Origin: Actinomycetota bacterium
GTDB taxonomy: Bacteria > Actinomycetota > Acidimicrobiia > Acidimicrobiales > Aldehydirespiratoraceae
DNA length: 32,743 bases
Reading direction: 5' to 3'
Assembly: GCA_009937405.1 (NCBI GenBank)
Contig: JAACCU010000148.1
Span: forward strand, 1 to 32,743
A program made the position numbers and the translations under genes. Of the stretch, positions 8,533-19,065 are shown piece after piece. The notes under the pieces are model-generated. The model did not search any database. It saw only the letters and a program-made list of their open reading frames with translations, and was not told where the DNA came from. Within the stretch, counting starts at the first letter, position 1. Each line of letters begins with the position of its first letter.

Positions 8533-9486
8533 TCAGACCCGTCGAACCGCCGCTTGTCCGAACACGCCGGTCGGTCGGATCATCAAGACGACGAGCATGA
8601 CGATGTACGGCAGAATTGTCGTATAGCCGCCCCCAAGAAAAGACGCGTATTCGCCCCACAAACCACCAACCATGACTTGCATCAGCCCGATGGTGATGCC
8701 GGCCACGTAGACGCCGCCGTAGGAATCCCATCCACCGATGGCAAGGACCGGGATCGCTCGGAAGAAAAGACTGGGCATCGATCGTGTCGCAAAGATCCCT
8801 GCGCCAAGCGGTGGTACTGCGAATGCCAACGCCGCCAGCATGCCGAGGGCGGCAGCGAGCGCCCACGCTGTTGCCATCACCCGCGATCGATTGATGCCCA
8901 TAGAGACCGCAGCCTCCTCGTCGTTGGCCATGGCGCGCGCCGCTATACCGAACCAGGTTCGATTAAACCCGGCGACACCAACGAGCACTGCAGGCGCCAA
9001 AACACAGATGACGAGTGTCGAAACGCTGACGTCGGCACCATCGATCCCGATGCTGGCCGTGCCCCACGGCATGGCCAGGCGGCGGCTGATCGGTGCGTGA
9101 CCGACAACGACCTCAAGAATGAGCGCTCCGGCAAGTGTCGCCATCGTCAAGATGAACGGTGAGCGACCAGAAAGCGGTCGAATGACAAGGCGTTCGACGA
9201 GGGCGCCGATTGCCCCCACCAATACCAGCGCGGTGACAAGACACAGCACCCATCCGACCGGGTGATCGGCGATCGAGGTCAGAGGGTTTTTTCCACGAAA
9301 CCTGTTGATGCCGAACCCTCCGTCGGACACGAGGCTCGACAGGATCAATGCGCCGGCCGCGCCCAGGAACGGAAGCGTGAAGTTCAAAACCTTGTTCGTC
9401 TTGTAGGTCGCCACGAAGCCGAACCCCACGAGCGCATAGACCGAGCCGAGGCTCCAACCCTGAATCAGCAGAATCTCGATCGCCAT
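8533..9486 (-). CDS. LivH-type ABC transporter permease (branched-chain amino acid family)
   Basis: A 317-residue integral membrane protein with about eight hydrophobic segments and LivH hallmarks: an N-terminal QGWSLGSVYALVGFGFVATYKTNKVLNF segment, the LVERLVIRPL loop, and the EAA-like cytoplasmic loop GIAARAMANDEEAAVSMGINRSRVMATAWALAAALGMLAA. In known systems LivH pairs with LivM, two ATPases and a binding protein to import branched-chain amino acids, amides or urea. None of those partners is in this window; the next genes are the amidase (downstream, same strand) and galK (divergent). ATG 9486 is preceded by GAGGA at suitable spacing. The partners may be encoded elsewhere. Confidence 0.88.
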   Translation of the reverse strand: MAIEILLIQGWSLGSVYALVGFGFVATYKTNKVLNFTLPFLGAAGALILSSLVSDGGFGINRFRGKNPLTSIADHPVGWVLCLVTALVLVGAIGALVERLVIRPLSGRSPFILTMATLAGALILEVVVGHAPISRRLAMPWGTASIGIDGADVSVSTLVICVLAPAVLVGVAGFNRTWFGIAARAMANDEEAAVSMGINRSRVMATAWALAAALGMLAALAFAVPPLGAGIFATRSMPSLFFRAIPVLAIGGWDSYGGVYVAGITIGLMQVMVGGLWGEYASFLGGGYTTILPYIVMLVVLMIRPTGVFGQAAVRRV

Positions 9487-9563
9487 TGACCCGATCCTCG
9501 CGCATGTCGGTCGGAGCGTCGCAAACGGGCGTGGCGCAATACAGACGGGGCACCACGTCGCCC

Positions 9564-9569
9564 TAGAAT
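9564..9569 (+). promoter_or_regulatory. Possible -10 box for leaderless galK
   Basis: TAGAAT ends exactly 6 nt before the galK ATG at 9576. In actinobacteria this spacing puts transcription start at the A of ATG, giving a leaderless mRNA. No Shine-Dalgarno sequence is needed and no convincing -35 is seen. Confidence 0.5.
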
Positions 9570-9575
9570 CGGTGG

Positions 9576-10670
9576 ATGGCCAACGACGTCGTGGCGCAAG
9601 CGCCAGGCCGGGTAAATCTCATCGGCGATCACACCGACTACAACGATGGTTTCGTGCTTCCGATGGCCTTACCGTTCAAGACCGTGATCTCGGCAAGTCC
9701 GCGCGCCGACAACGAAGTGCACCTGATCTCGCCCGGGTACGGCACGGCAGTATTCTCCCTCATCGACGATCCATCAACCGTCGACTCGTGGGCTCGATAT
9801 GTCGCCGCTATGGCCCACCTTCTCGCTCACGAAGGTATCGAGACGAATGGTTTCGATGCCTCGATCGCGACTGACATCCCGATCGGAGCGGGCTTGTCGT
9901 CATCGGCCGCCCTCGAGGTGGCCGCAGGCTACGCAATCGCCGGTCTCACGGGCATCGAGCCCGACCCCGTCAGCATCGCGAGATTGGGCCAGCGTGTCGA
10001 GAACGAGTTCATCGGAATCCAGTCAGGCATCATGGACCAGCTGATCTCTGCCGGAGCTGGCGCTGGCGGCCCGACCCTGATCGACTGCCGCTCCTTGGCG
10101 CTCACTCCTACCGAGTTGCCCCACGCAGCGCAGGTGATCATCATGGACACGATGACTCGGCGTGAGCTAACGACCAGCGCGTACGACGATCGCCGGCACT
10201 CCTGTGAACGTGCTGCAGCAGCCCTGGGACTCTCAAGACTTCGCGACGCCACCCTGGCCGACCTCGATCGCATCAGCGATCTCGAGGATCGACATCGAGC
10301 ACACCATGTTGTGGCTGAGAATCAACGGGTTCTCGATGGCGTAACCGCGCTTGGAGCCAACGATCTCGAAGCATTCGGCAGCACTATGCGGGCCAGCCAC
10401 TCCAGTCTGCGTGATCTCTATGAGGTTTCTGCTCCCTCTCTGGACGCGATGGTCATGATCGCCGACGCTCAGCCCGGATGCTTCGGAGCGCGTATGACAG
10501 GCGGGGGCTTCGCCGGTTGCGCCGTTGCACTAGTGAAGCGAGACGCGGTCACAGACTTCCTGCGAAACGTAGAACTCGGATACCTGTCTGAGACCGGCAT
10601 CGCACCGGACCTCTGGGCCGTGGATCCATCACCGGGAGCGTCTGTGACATTCGGCGGCGGCCTCAGCTAG
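9576..10670 (+). CDS. galK: Galactokinase
   Basis: A 364-residue GHMP kinase that phosphorylates galactose at C1 with ATP in the Leloir pathway. The galactokinase signature GRVNLIGDHTDYNDG is at residues 11-25, the ATP-binding Gly/Ser motif GAGLSSSAALE at about 104-114, and the third GHMP motif TGGGFAGCAVAL near 308. It is slightly shorter than the E. coli enzyme (about 380 residues) but appears complete. lacZ follows 9 nt downstream on the same strand and in the same reading frame after a TAG stop, so the two form a galactoside-use operon. galT and galE are not in the window. A TAGAAT box 6 nt upstream suggests a leaderless start. Confidence 0.95.
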   Translation: MANDVVAQAPGRVNLIGDHTDYNDGFVLPMALPFKTVISASPRADNEVHLISPGYGTAVFSLIDDPSTVDSWARYVAAMAHLLAHEGIETNGFDASIATDIPIGAGLSSSAALEVAAGYAIAGLTGIEPDPVSIARLGQRVENEFIGIQSGIMDQLISAGAGAGGPTLIDCRSLALTPTELPHAAQVIIMDTMTRRELTTSAYDDRRHSCERAAAALGLSRLRDATLADLDRISDLEDRHRAHHVVAENQRVLDGVTALGANDLEAFGSTMRASHSSLRDLYEVSAPSLDAMVMIADAQPGCFGARMTGGGFAGCAVALVKRDAVTDFLRNVELGYLSETGIAPDLWAVDPSPGASVTFGGGLS

Positions 10671-10679
10671 AGGGCACTC

Positions 10680-11507
10680 ATGACTGTCGACCCACTCATT
10701 CATCAACTCTTTGACCCGACGTTCGTTAGCCACAACCGGCTGGCCATGGCGAACCCCCACGTGCGTCAGAGCCTGCCCAGCACTCTGAGCCTGAATGGCA
10801 CCTGGGACTTCTTGCTTGTCGATGACCCTGGCTCGGCGCCCGCAGGCTGGCAGACCCTCGACCCAGCGACGTTGGGCTTTGGGACGATCGAGGTGCCAGG
10901 CGTCTGGACTCGGCAAGGCACCGGCGATCTTCCGCACTACACCAACGTTCAGATGCCATGGGATGAGCATCCACCGAACGTGCCGGTTCACAACCCCACT
11001 GGCCTCTACCGAACCACGTTTCCCGCTGACCCGGCGTCCCGGACAGTCCTGACAATTGGTGCAGCTGAAGCTGTTGCCGCGGTGTGGTGCAACGGCACCT
11101 ACATCGGCATGGGAAAGGATTCCCGACTCGAGTCATCGTTCGACCTCACGTTTGCACTCGTCGAGGGCACCAACCAGTTGGCAATACTGGTCCCACGCTG
11201 GGCGGAGAGCACGTGGATCGAGGATCAAGACCATTGGTTCCACGGTGGAATCCATCGCCCGGTGTCAGTCCATACAACTCCAGACATTTGGCTGGACGAT
11301 GTCGTCGTCGACGCCAACTTCAACCCCGAAGATGCTGTGGGCAGTTATTCGGTGCGTGCAGTCATCGGAACGCGATCCGCGCTGAGAGAGGGCTACAGCG
11401 TGCGTCTCTCGGGCTTTGGTTCGATCGGTGCCACCGCACAGGTCCCGGCCGATCCGAGATCATCGGCCAGCGTGCCCCGCGTGGCCTACAGCTATCCGGG
11501 CCGCTAA
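10680..11507 (+). CDS. lacZ: Beta-galactosidase, N-terminal part (lacZ interrupted by TAA)
   Basis: The first 275 codons of a GH2 beta-galactosidase: NPHVRQSLPSTLSLNGTWDFLL, then the jelly-roll sugar-binding domain (VEVPGVWT-like segment, MPWDEHPPNVPVHNPTGLYRTTF, WCNGTYIGMGKDSRLESSFDL, WAESTWIEDQDHWFHGGIHRPV). The frame stops at TAA 11505-11507 within the Ig-like second domain. The identical frame then continues into the catalytic domain with no base gain or loss. Alone, this piece lacks both catalytic glutamates. It begins at ATG 10680, 9 nt after galK, so it belongs to the galK operon. The gene is a recent nonsense mutant, a sequence error, or read through at this codon. Confidence 0.85.
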   Translation: MTVDPLIHQLFDPTFVSHNRLAMANPHVRQSLPSTLSLNGTWDFLLVDDPGSAPAGWQTLDPATLGFGTIEVPGVWTRQGTGDLPHYTNVQMPWDEHPPNVPVHNPTGLYRTTFPADPASRTVLTIGAAEAVAAVWCNGTYIGMGKDSRLESSFDLTFALVEGTNQLAILVPRWAESTWIEDQDHWFHGGIHRPVSVHTTPDIWLDDVVVDANFNPEDAVGSYSVRAVIGTRSALREGYSVRLSGFGSIGATAQVPADPRSSASVPRVAYSYPGR

Positions 11508-13631
<2,124 letters not shown>

Positions 13632-13685
13632 GTCCACCCATCACGCAATTGGGCGCGGCCAGCCTTGGGCAGCTACGAAGTTCAA

Positions 13686-14300
13686 ATGTCGATTCTTCCC
13701 CCAGATGGGGATCTTCAGATCCTGCACCACCGCACCTACGACACGAAGGTGTACACGGACGGCACAGACCTGATCGCCCGCGGCGCAATTTGTGACCGCA
13801 AACCGCCAGGCACTCTGATCGCCGGCGACACCGAATCCATCGTGATGCACCACATGGTGATCGAGTTGCGGATCGCTGTCCCCACCCTTGAGATCACCGG
13901 AGTCAACCTTGACTTCGAGGAATTCCCGCACCCTGAATGCCCATCGATCATCAAGGCCTACGAGCAACTAGTGGGTCTCAGCATCGCTCGCGGTTTTACG
14001 CACAAGACCCGTGAACTGTTCGGCGGCCCACGGGGATGCACCCATGTTGTGGCCCTGCTCCAGGCGCTCGCTCCAGCGGTTGTTCAGTCGACATGGAGCC
14101 TGTCCAAGATCACCGAGTCATCGAACGGCCCGGCGGCGGAGGATGGCGAGATACGGAACCTCAACACGTGCCACATCTGGGCCGAGGATGGTCCACAGGT
14201 CCAGCTGATCCGCCGGGGCGAAAAAAGTGAACCACCAATTCCTGCGATACGTCGTCTGATCGAACTTGGGCGAGATCCCCGCGAGTTCTACGACCAGTAA
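13686..14300 (+). CDS. DUF2889 domain protein
   Basis: A 204-residue protein matching the DUF2889 pattern. The front half carries a beta-rich region (DLIARGAICDRKPP, ESIVMHHMVIELRIAVPTLEITGVNLDFEEFPHPECP). Then come a Gly/Arg segment with the family-typical GGPRGCTHVVALLQALAPAVVQ and an acidic tail with CHIWAEDGP. The function of the family is not established, and it has no signal peptide or membrane helix. The frame is open back to TTG 13665, but ATG 13686 starts nearer the homologous region. It lies 54 nt after lacZ, with no reason to think it serves galactose use. The TAA stop is 15 nt from the convergent SulP stop. Confidence 0.75.
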   Translation: MSILPPDGDLQILHHRTYDTKVYTDGTDLIARGAICDRKPPGTLIAGDTESIVMHHMVIELRIAVPTLEITGVNLDFEEFPHPECPSIIKAYEQLVGLSIARGFTHKTRELFGGPRGCTHVVALLQALAPAVVQSTWSLSKITESSNGPAAEDGEIRNLNTCHIWAEDGPQVQLIRRGEKSEPPIPAIRRLIELGRDPREFYDQ

Positions 14301-14315
14301 CCGCCCGACAGGGGC

Positions 14316-15836
14316 CTAATGGGCGGAGACATTTCCGGTTGTGCTGCGGTGCAGGTTTTCGGCGTGACGGTTGAGCCCCACAAGGTGCGCCTCGATGCCG
14401 CGATCGGCGAACTTCGTGACGACCGTGTCGAGGGCGGCTACCGCTGAAGTGTCCCAAACCCGGGCGCCGCTCAGATCGATCTCGACCATCTTGACCTTGA
14501 CCGCGTCATAGTCGAATGCGTGCACCAGATCGTTGGTGGATGCAAAGAACAATTCGCCGCTGACGGCGTAGAGACGCTCGACGCTGTCGGGGTCGACCAC
14601 GCTTGTCACCTTGACCACGCCGGAAACATGGCGGGCGAAGAACACCGCCGACAAGAGGACGCCGGCACCGACGCCATAGGCCAGGTTGTGGGTGAGTACC
14701 ACGGTGGCGACCGTGAGGGCAATGACCAGCGACTCGGTGCGAGGAGTGGTCCTGAGCGTGGTCCGGTAGATGCTGCGCCAATTGAAGGTGCCGACCGAGA
14801 CCATGATCATCACGGCCACGAGCGCCGCCATCGGGATCCGGGCGACGAGGCCACCGAGACCCATCACCAGAACAAGCAGAAAGAGGCCAGACGCCAGGGT
14901 GGAGAGACGGGTGCGTCCACCGGAACGGTAGTTGATGACCGATTGGCCGATCATGGCGCATCCGGCCATACCGCCAAGGAAGCCAGTGGCGACGTTGGCA
15001 ATTCCCTGGCCACGAGACTCGACGTTCTTGTCCGAGGGCGTGTCGGTCAGATCATCAAGCAACTGAGCGGTGAGCAGGGACTCAAGTAGGCCGACAAGTG
15101 CGAGTGTGATCGCGTAGGGAAGAATGATCTGCAGCGTGCCGAGTGTGAACGGCAGTTCGGGCAGTGCCACAAACGGGAGCGACGACGGCAGCTCACCCAT
15201 GTCGCCAACGGTCGGAAGATCAAGATCGAAGTACATGGCCGCCGCGGCAAGAACGACAATGGCGACGAGGGGCGACGGAATCGCCTTCGAGACACGGGGA
15301 AGGCCGTAGATGATGGCGAGCCCGGCTGCGACGAACGCAATGTTGAGCGGCATCTGGCTGGAGTCGGCATCGTCACCATTGAGGAGGATGTGGGGCACCT
15401 GGGCGAGGAAGATCAGAATCGCCAGAGCGTTCACAAAGCCGACCATCACGGTGCGAGGAACGAAGCGCATCAGCGAACCAACGCCGAGATAGCCAAAACC
15501 GATCTGGATGGCGCCAGCGAGGATCGTGGCTGCGAAGAGGTATTCAATGCCGTAGTCCTCGACCAACGGCACGAGCACGAGCGCCATGGCACCGGTTGCG
15601 GCGGAGATCATGCCGGAACGTCCACCGGCGAACGAGATGATGATAGCGATCGAGAACGATGCGTAAAGGCCGACTTTGGGATCGACGCCGGCGATGATCG
15701 AAAACGAGATCGCTTCCGGGATCAGAGCGAGCGCCACGACGAGGCCGGAGAGAAGCTCGACCTTCGGATTGGCGAACCATTCAGCGCGAAGTCGTGCCGC
15801 GCGCGACGGCGCTGCAGAAAGTGGTTGGGAACTCAT
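14316..15836 (-). CDS. SulP family inorganic anion transporter with STAS domain
   Basis: A 506-residue membrane transporter. The N-terminal [36 protein letters not shown] is the SulP signature region. About ten hydrophobic segments follow, including [30 protein letters not shown]-terminal STAS domain covers roughly the last 110 residues, with [26 protein letters not shown]. SulP proteins carry sulfate, bicarbonate or other anions, often with Na+ or H+. The substrate cannot be read here and no carbonic anhydrase is adjacent. It is divergent from the DEAD-box helicase gene across a 236-bp region. ATG 15836 is the only sensible start. Confidence 0.93.
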   Translation of the reverse strand: MSSQPLSAAPSRAARLRAEWFANPKVELLSGLVVALALIPEAISFSIIAGVDPKVGLYASFSIAIIISFAGGRSGMISAATGAMALVLVPLVEDYGIEYLFAATILAGAIQIGFGYLGVGSLMRFVPRTVMVGFVNALAILIFLAQVPHILLNGDDADSSQMPLNIAFVAAGLAIIYGLPRVSKAIPSPLVAIVVLAAAAMYFDLDLPTVGDMGELPSSLPFVALPELPFTLGTLQIILPYAITLALVGLLESLLTAQLLDDLTDTPSDKNVESRGQGIANVATGFLGGMAGCAMIGQSVINYRSGGRTRLSTLASGLFLLVLVMGLGGLVARIPMAALVAVMIMVSVGTFNWRSIYRTTLRTTPRTESLVIALTVATVVLTHNLAYGVGAGVLLSAVFFARHVSGVVKVTSVVDPDSVERLYAVSGELFFASTNDLVHAFDYDAVKVKMVEIDLSGARVWDTSAVAALDTVVTKFADRGIEAHLVGLNRHAENLHRSTTGNVSAH

Positions 15837-15939
15837 TCGGGGGACCCTCAGGGGTTTGGCGGGCGACCGTTGTGTCGCCTTGGCACCAAGAAACCCAATC
15901 GGTCCGCTCGCACCTGTCGTTAAGAATAGAGCATCGATT

Positions 15940-16055
15940 GGGCTCTAACAGCCCTTTCTGGTGTCGCAGATGTCACACCAGAACGCTGGTCCCGAGACAT
16001 CTGCAGGATCTGCCCTAGGATTGATGCCTGTTCTCCACGGGGTTGTCTGCCCCGT
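15940..16055 (+). promoter_or_regulatory. Structured leader of the DEAD-box helicase gene with competing hairpins
   Basis: Four arms are visible before ATG 16073. H1 is GGGCT/AGCCC (15940-15954). H2 is TTCTGGTGT 15956-15964 with ACACCAGAA 15975-15983. H3 is GCAGATGTC 15966-15974 with GACATCTGC 15996-16004, enclosing ACCAG/CTGGT (15977-15990). H4 is ACGGGG 16037-16042 with CCCCGT 16050-16055, just before the GGAAG ribosome site at 16060. H2 and H3 share bases and cannot form together, as in attenuators and thermosensors. No matching known RNA family is recognised. Confidence 0.45.
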
Positions 16056-16072
16056 CTACGGAAGTAGCCGCA

Positions 16073-17839
16073 ATGAGCGAGCCCCAACCGGACGACAGCG
16101 AATCAGAATCATCTGAATCGTCTGAATCGTCTGAAACCAGTCCAACCGGATTCGCCGCGCTTGGTTTGCGCGACGAACTCGTCACCACCACCAATGCCCT
16201 CGGTTACGAGGAGCCAACACCGATCCAGCGCCTCGCTATCCCCGAGATGCTCACGGGCCAGGACATCCTGGGCCAAGCCGCCACCGGCACCGGCAAGACC
16301 GCAGCATTCGCGCTGCCGATCCTGAACGGGATTGAGCCCAACGCCCCCGCCATTCCAACCGCCCTCGTTGTCGTTCCGACTCGCGAGTTGGCGGTTCAGG
16401 TCAGCGAAGCAATATTCAAGTACGGCGTGGAGCAACGAATTCAGGTCGTGCCTATCTACGGCGGACAGCCGATCCATCGCCAGCTCCAGGCACTGCGCCG
16501 CGGCGTTCATGTCGTCGTCGCCACCCCGGGCCGAGCAATCGATCACATCCGCCGCGGCTCCCTTGCACTCGACGCTATTCGTACCGTCGTGCTTGACGAG
16601 GCCGACGAGATGCTCGATATGGGCTTCACCGAAGACATCGAGACGATCCTCGAGACGACGCCCAAGGACCGTCAAACCGTACTGTTCTCCGCGACGATGC
16701 CCCGCCGCATCATGAAGATCGCCGAGAAGTACCAGCGAAATCCCAAGCAGATCACTGTCGGCGCGGCCGAGTCGGCGGCAGACAAGGCGTTGATTCGTCA
16801 GACCGCCTACGTCGTCACCCGCCACCACAAGTCCAACGCCCTTGGCCGAATCCTCGACATGGAAGGGCCCAGCTCCGCCATCGTCTTTTGTCGCACCCGC
16901 GGTGAGGTCGACGAACTGACCGCCACGATGAACGGCCGCGGCTATCGCGCTGAGGCCCTGCACGGGGGTATGGATCAGCAACAGCGAGACCGCGTGATGA
17001 GCCGTCTCCGAGAAGGCACCGCGGAACTGCTGGTTGCCACCGATGTCGCCGCACGCGGACTCGACATCGACACCCTCACCCATGTCGTCAACTACGACGT
17101 GCCGAGCTCGCCAGAAAGCTACGTACATCGCATTGGTCGCGTAGGCCGTGCGGGTCGCGAAGGCGTGGCGATCACCCTGGCCGAGCCGAAGCAGCGTCGC
17201 CTGCTCAACAACATTGAGCGCCTTACCAAGCAAACCTTCGATATCCAGAAGGTGCCAACCATCGGCGATCTTCGTGAGAAGCAGATTACGGTCACCGTCG
17301 AAGCCATCCGCGAAGCAATGATGGGCGACGATCTTGAGGACTACAACTCTGTCCTCTTTGGCCTGGCCTCAGAAGGCAGCGAGCGCACCATCGCTCTCGC
17401 CGCCATCAAGCTCTTTCACCAGGGCCGCGGCGCCACCGCCGACGAGGTTGAGATTCCCGACGCGTCCGAGCGAATGCTGCGAGACGATCGTCCCGGCAAA
17501 GGCAAAGGCAAAGGCAAAGGCAACTACGACGGCGACCGTGGCGGCAAGCCGGGTGCTGGCAAGGGCGGCAAAGGCGGCAAGCAGGTCGGCAATGTCGGCC
17601 CAGGCACCAGCCTGATCTTCGTTGGCCTTGGGCGCAAGTCTGGCGTGCGACCCGGCGACCTCGTCGGCTGCATCGCCAACGAGACTGGCCTGACTGGTCG
17701 CGACATCGGCCCGATCCGCATCACCGAAAACTATTCCGTTGTCGGCGTGCCCGAAGCATCAGCCGACACGGTCATCAACGCCATCGGCGCCACCATGATC
17801 CGCGGCAAGAAAGCCCGTGCCCGCCGCTACGTCGACTGA
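16073..17839 (+). CDS. deaD: DEAD-box ATP-dependent RNA helicase with DbpA-type RNA-binding domain
   Basis: A 588-residue DEAD-box helicase. It has a Q-motif (GYEEPTPIQ), motif I AATGTGKT (about residue 68-75), PTRELA, TPGR, DEAD (175-178) and SAT. In the second RecA lobe are VFCRTRGEVDEL, ATDVAARGLDID and HRIGRVGRAGREG. A DbpA/CsdA-type RNA-binding domain covers about 512-588 (GTSLIFVGLGRKSGVRPGDLVG...). A Ser/Glu-rich N-terminal tail and a Gly/Lys linker are probably disordered. Family roles include cold adaptation, ribosome assembly and mRNA decay. The start ATG 16073 has GGAAG 8 nt upstream. The hairpin-rich leader suggests post-transcriptional control. Confidence 0.95.
   Translation: MSEPQPDDSESESSESSESSETSPTGFAALGLRDELVTTTNALGYEEPTPIQRLAIPEMLTGQDILGQAATGTGKTAAFALPILNGIEPNAPAIPTALVVVPTRELAVQVSEAIFKYGVEQRIQVVPIYGGQPIHRQLQALRRGVHVVVATPGRAIDHIRRGSLALDAIRTVVLDEADEMLDMGFTEDIETILETTPKDRQTVLFSATMPRRIMKIAEKYQRNPKQITVGAAESAADKALIRQTAYVVTRHHKSNALGRILDMEGPSSAIVFCRTRGEVDELTATMNGRGYRAEALHGGMDQQQRDRVMSRLREGTAELLVATDVAARGLDIDTLTHVVNYDVPSSPESYVHRIGRVGRAGREGVAITLAEPKQRRLLNNIERLTKQTFDIQKVPTIGDLREKQITVTVEAIREAMMGDDLEDYNSVLFGLASEGSERTIALAAIKLFHQGRGATADEVEIPDASERMLRDDRPGKGKGKGKGNYDGDRGGKPGAGKGGKGGKQVGNVGPGTSLIFVGLGRKSGVRPGDLVGCIANETGLTGRDIGPIRITENYSVVGVPEASADTVINAIGATMIRGKKARARRYVD
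17495..17524 (+). repeat. GGCAAA hexamer tandem repeat in the helicase gene
   Basis: Four exact GGCAAA units followed by GGCAAC encode a run of Gly-Lys in the linker before the RNA-binding domain. The repeat keeps frame in units of two codons, so its length could vary between strains without breaking the gene. Confidence 0.85.
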
Positions 17840-17879
17840 CGACGCGCACTCGTGCACCTCGACAGCACGCAGGATTCAC

Positions 17880-17898
17880 TTTTCGAAACTGTCGAAAA
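17880..17898. promoter_or_regulatory. Perfect 7-bp inverted repeat upstream of the SCO6745-family gene
   Basis: TTTTCGA (17880-17886) and TCGAAAA (17892-17898) flank 5 nt in the 143-bp gap between the helicase and the next gene. It could be an operator for a dimeric repressor; no regulator is assigned. Confidence 0.3.
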
Positions 17899-17982
17899 CG
17901 CCGGTTCGGTGGGCCTAGCACTACGTTCCAATTCTGAACGTTCCGCAATGGGCCGCTGGCGGCCCCTATCCGCGGAGATCCG

Positions 17983-18714
17983 ATGAATCCAGAAAAACTT
18001 GCTGCCCAAATCGGCGTGCCGTTGAACACCGTAGGCGCGGCGCACTACTTCCATCCTCAATCCGTCGCCCGCAGTAAGGAACTCGGACTTGACGGCTTCC
18101 GCTTCTACGTCCTTGGCCGTGGCGGCGTGCTCGGTGATGTGGAGGCCCCGGTAATCCAGAGTGCCTTCGGGGGGTTCAACGGCGGACTCATCGCCAAGAT
18201 GTGGGACAGCGCGCGATCTGTCGTGGATCCTCGGCAAGCGGCACGAGAGATACTCGACTGCGGGCACGCCATCGGCCGGGCTGAGTTCAGCGAACTCGAT
18301 GGACTCGACGCGTTCAACGAGGCTGCCCAGGCCGTCATCGCCGCCACTGACCCGGCCGGTCTGGCGCTCTACGCTGGCTACGCCGCCGAGCCACTCCCAG
18401 ACGATGCCCCTGCCCGAGCGATGCAGTTGGCAATCACCCTCCGGGAACTCCGCGGCAGCGCGCATCTTGTCGCAGTGCTTGCCGCCGGACTCACCCCCGC
18501 CCAAGCCCACACAATCAAGCGACCGGACATGGTCGCTCAGTTCGGCTGGGAAGAATCGCCAGTCATCGAAGAACACCATCGTCGCTCCCTCGATCAAGCG
18601 GAAGAACTCACGAACAAGATCGCTGGTCACGGCTTCGCCAGCCTGACCGCTGAACAGGGTGACGCTCTCCTCGCCGGCGCCAGTGCCATGTTGGCCGCGT
18701 TACAAAACGACTGA
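17983..18714 (+). CDS. SCO6745-family protein, function unknown
   Basis: A 243-residue mostly helical protein resembling the actinobacterial SCO6745 family, which is annotated in databases as helix-turn-helix-like but has no established role. Recognisable pattern: AAHYFHPQSVARSKELGLDGFRFYVLGRGGVLGDV, then QSAFGGFNGGLIAKMWD, and late LTPAQAHTIKRPDMVAQFGW. No signal peptide or membrane segment is seen. ATG 17983 is preceded by GGAGA with short spacing. The next two genes on this strand (DUF1330, acyl-CoA dehydrogenase) lie 44 and 19 nt apart, so the three may be co-transcribed. Their joint role is not apparent. Confidence 0.7.
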   Translation: MNPEKLAAQIGVPLNTVGAAHYFHPQSVARSKELGLDGFRFYVLGRGGVLGDVEAPVIQSAFGGFNGGLIAKMWDSARSVVDPRQAAREILDCGHAIGRAEFSELDGLDAFNEAAQAVIAATDPAGLALYAGYAAEPLPDDAPARAMQLAITLRELRGSAHLVAVLAAGLTPAQAHTIKRPDMVAQFGWEESPVIEEHHRRSLDQAEELTNKIAGHGFASLTAEQGDALLAGASAMLAALQND

Positions 18715-18758
18715 GCAACGCGACTACCGTTTCCCCCAATCCAAACAGGAGTAAGAAC

Positions 18759-19046
18759 ATGGCCGCATACCTCATTGGCAACTACAACGTCACTGACCTC
18801 GATGGCTATCGCGAGTACCAACAAAACTCGGCACCCATCCTCGACGGTGGGGGGAAGCTTCTGGTGCTTGACAAGGAATCAGAGAAGAAGGAAGGCGACG
18901 CCGGCCATATGACCGTCGTCATCGAATATCCCACCAAAGATGCCGCACTGGCCGCCTATGAGTCGGAGTCGTATCAGTCGATCGTGGGTTTGCGCCACAA
19001 CGCCACCGACAACGGCCGCCTCGTCGTCGTTGACGGCTTCGGCTGA
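18759..19046 (+). CDS. DUF1330 family protein
   Basis: A 95-residue single-domain protein with the ferredoxin-like alpha/beta pattern of DUF1330: AAYLIGNYNVTDLDGYREYQQNSAPILDGGGKLLVLD, then VVIEYPTKDAALAAYESESYQSIVGLRHNATDNGRLVVVDGF. The family is related to dimeric alpha-beta barrel proteins and its biochemical role is not known. ATG 18759 has AGGAG at suitable distance upstream. The acyl-CoA dehydrogenase begins 19 nt after its stop, so a short operon is likely. Confidence 0.85.
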   Translation: MAAYLIGNYNVTDLDGYREYQQNSAPILDGGGKLLVLDKESEKKEGDAGHMTVVIEYPTKDAALAAYESESYQSIVGLRHNATDNGRLVVVDGFG

Positions 19047-19065
19047 CCGACCAGGAGACTGCAGC

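Noticed and set aside
10668-10682. galK-lacZ fusion (both in one frame, separated by TAG)
   Set aside because: galK ends with its normal C-terminus and lacZ begins with its own normal N-terminus; two adjacent genes explain it.
16109-17233. Long open frame antisense to the DEAD-box helicase
   Set aside because: Its translation shows no family motif and mirrors the high-GC codon pattern of the helicase; it is a shadow frame.
17495-17524. GGCAAA repeat as CRISPR or mobile-element repeat
   Set aside because: It is a short coding repeat for a Gly-Lys linker inside the helicase.
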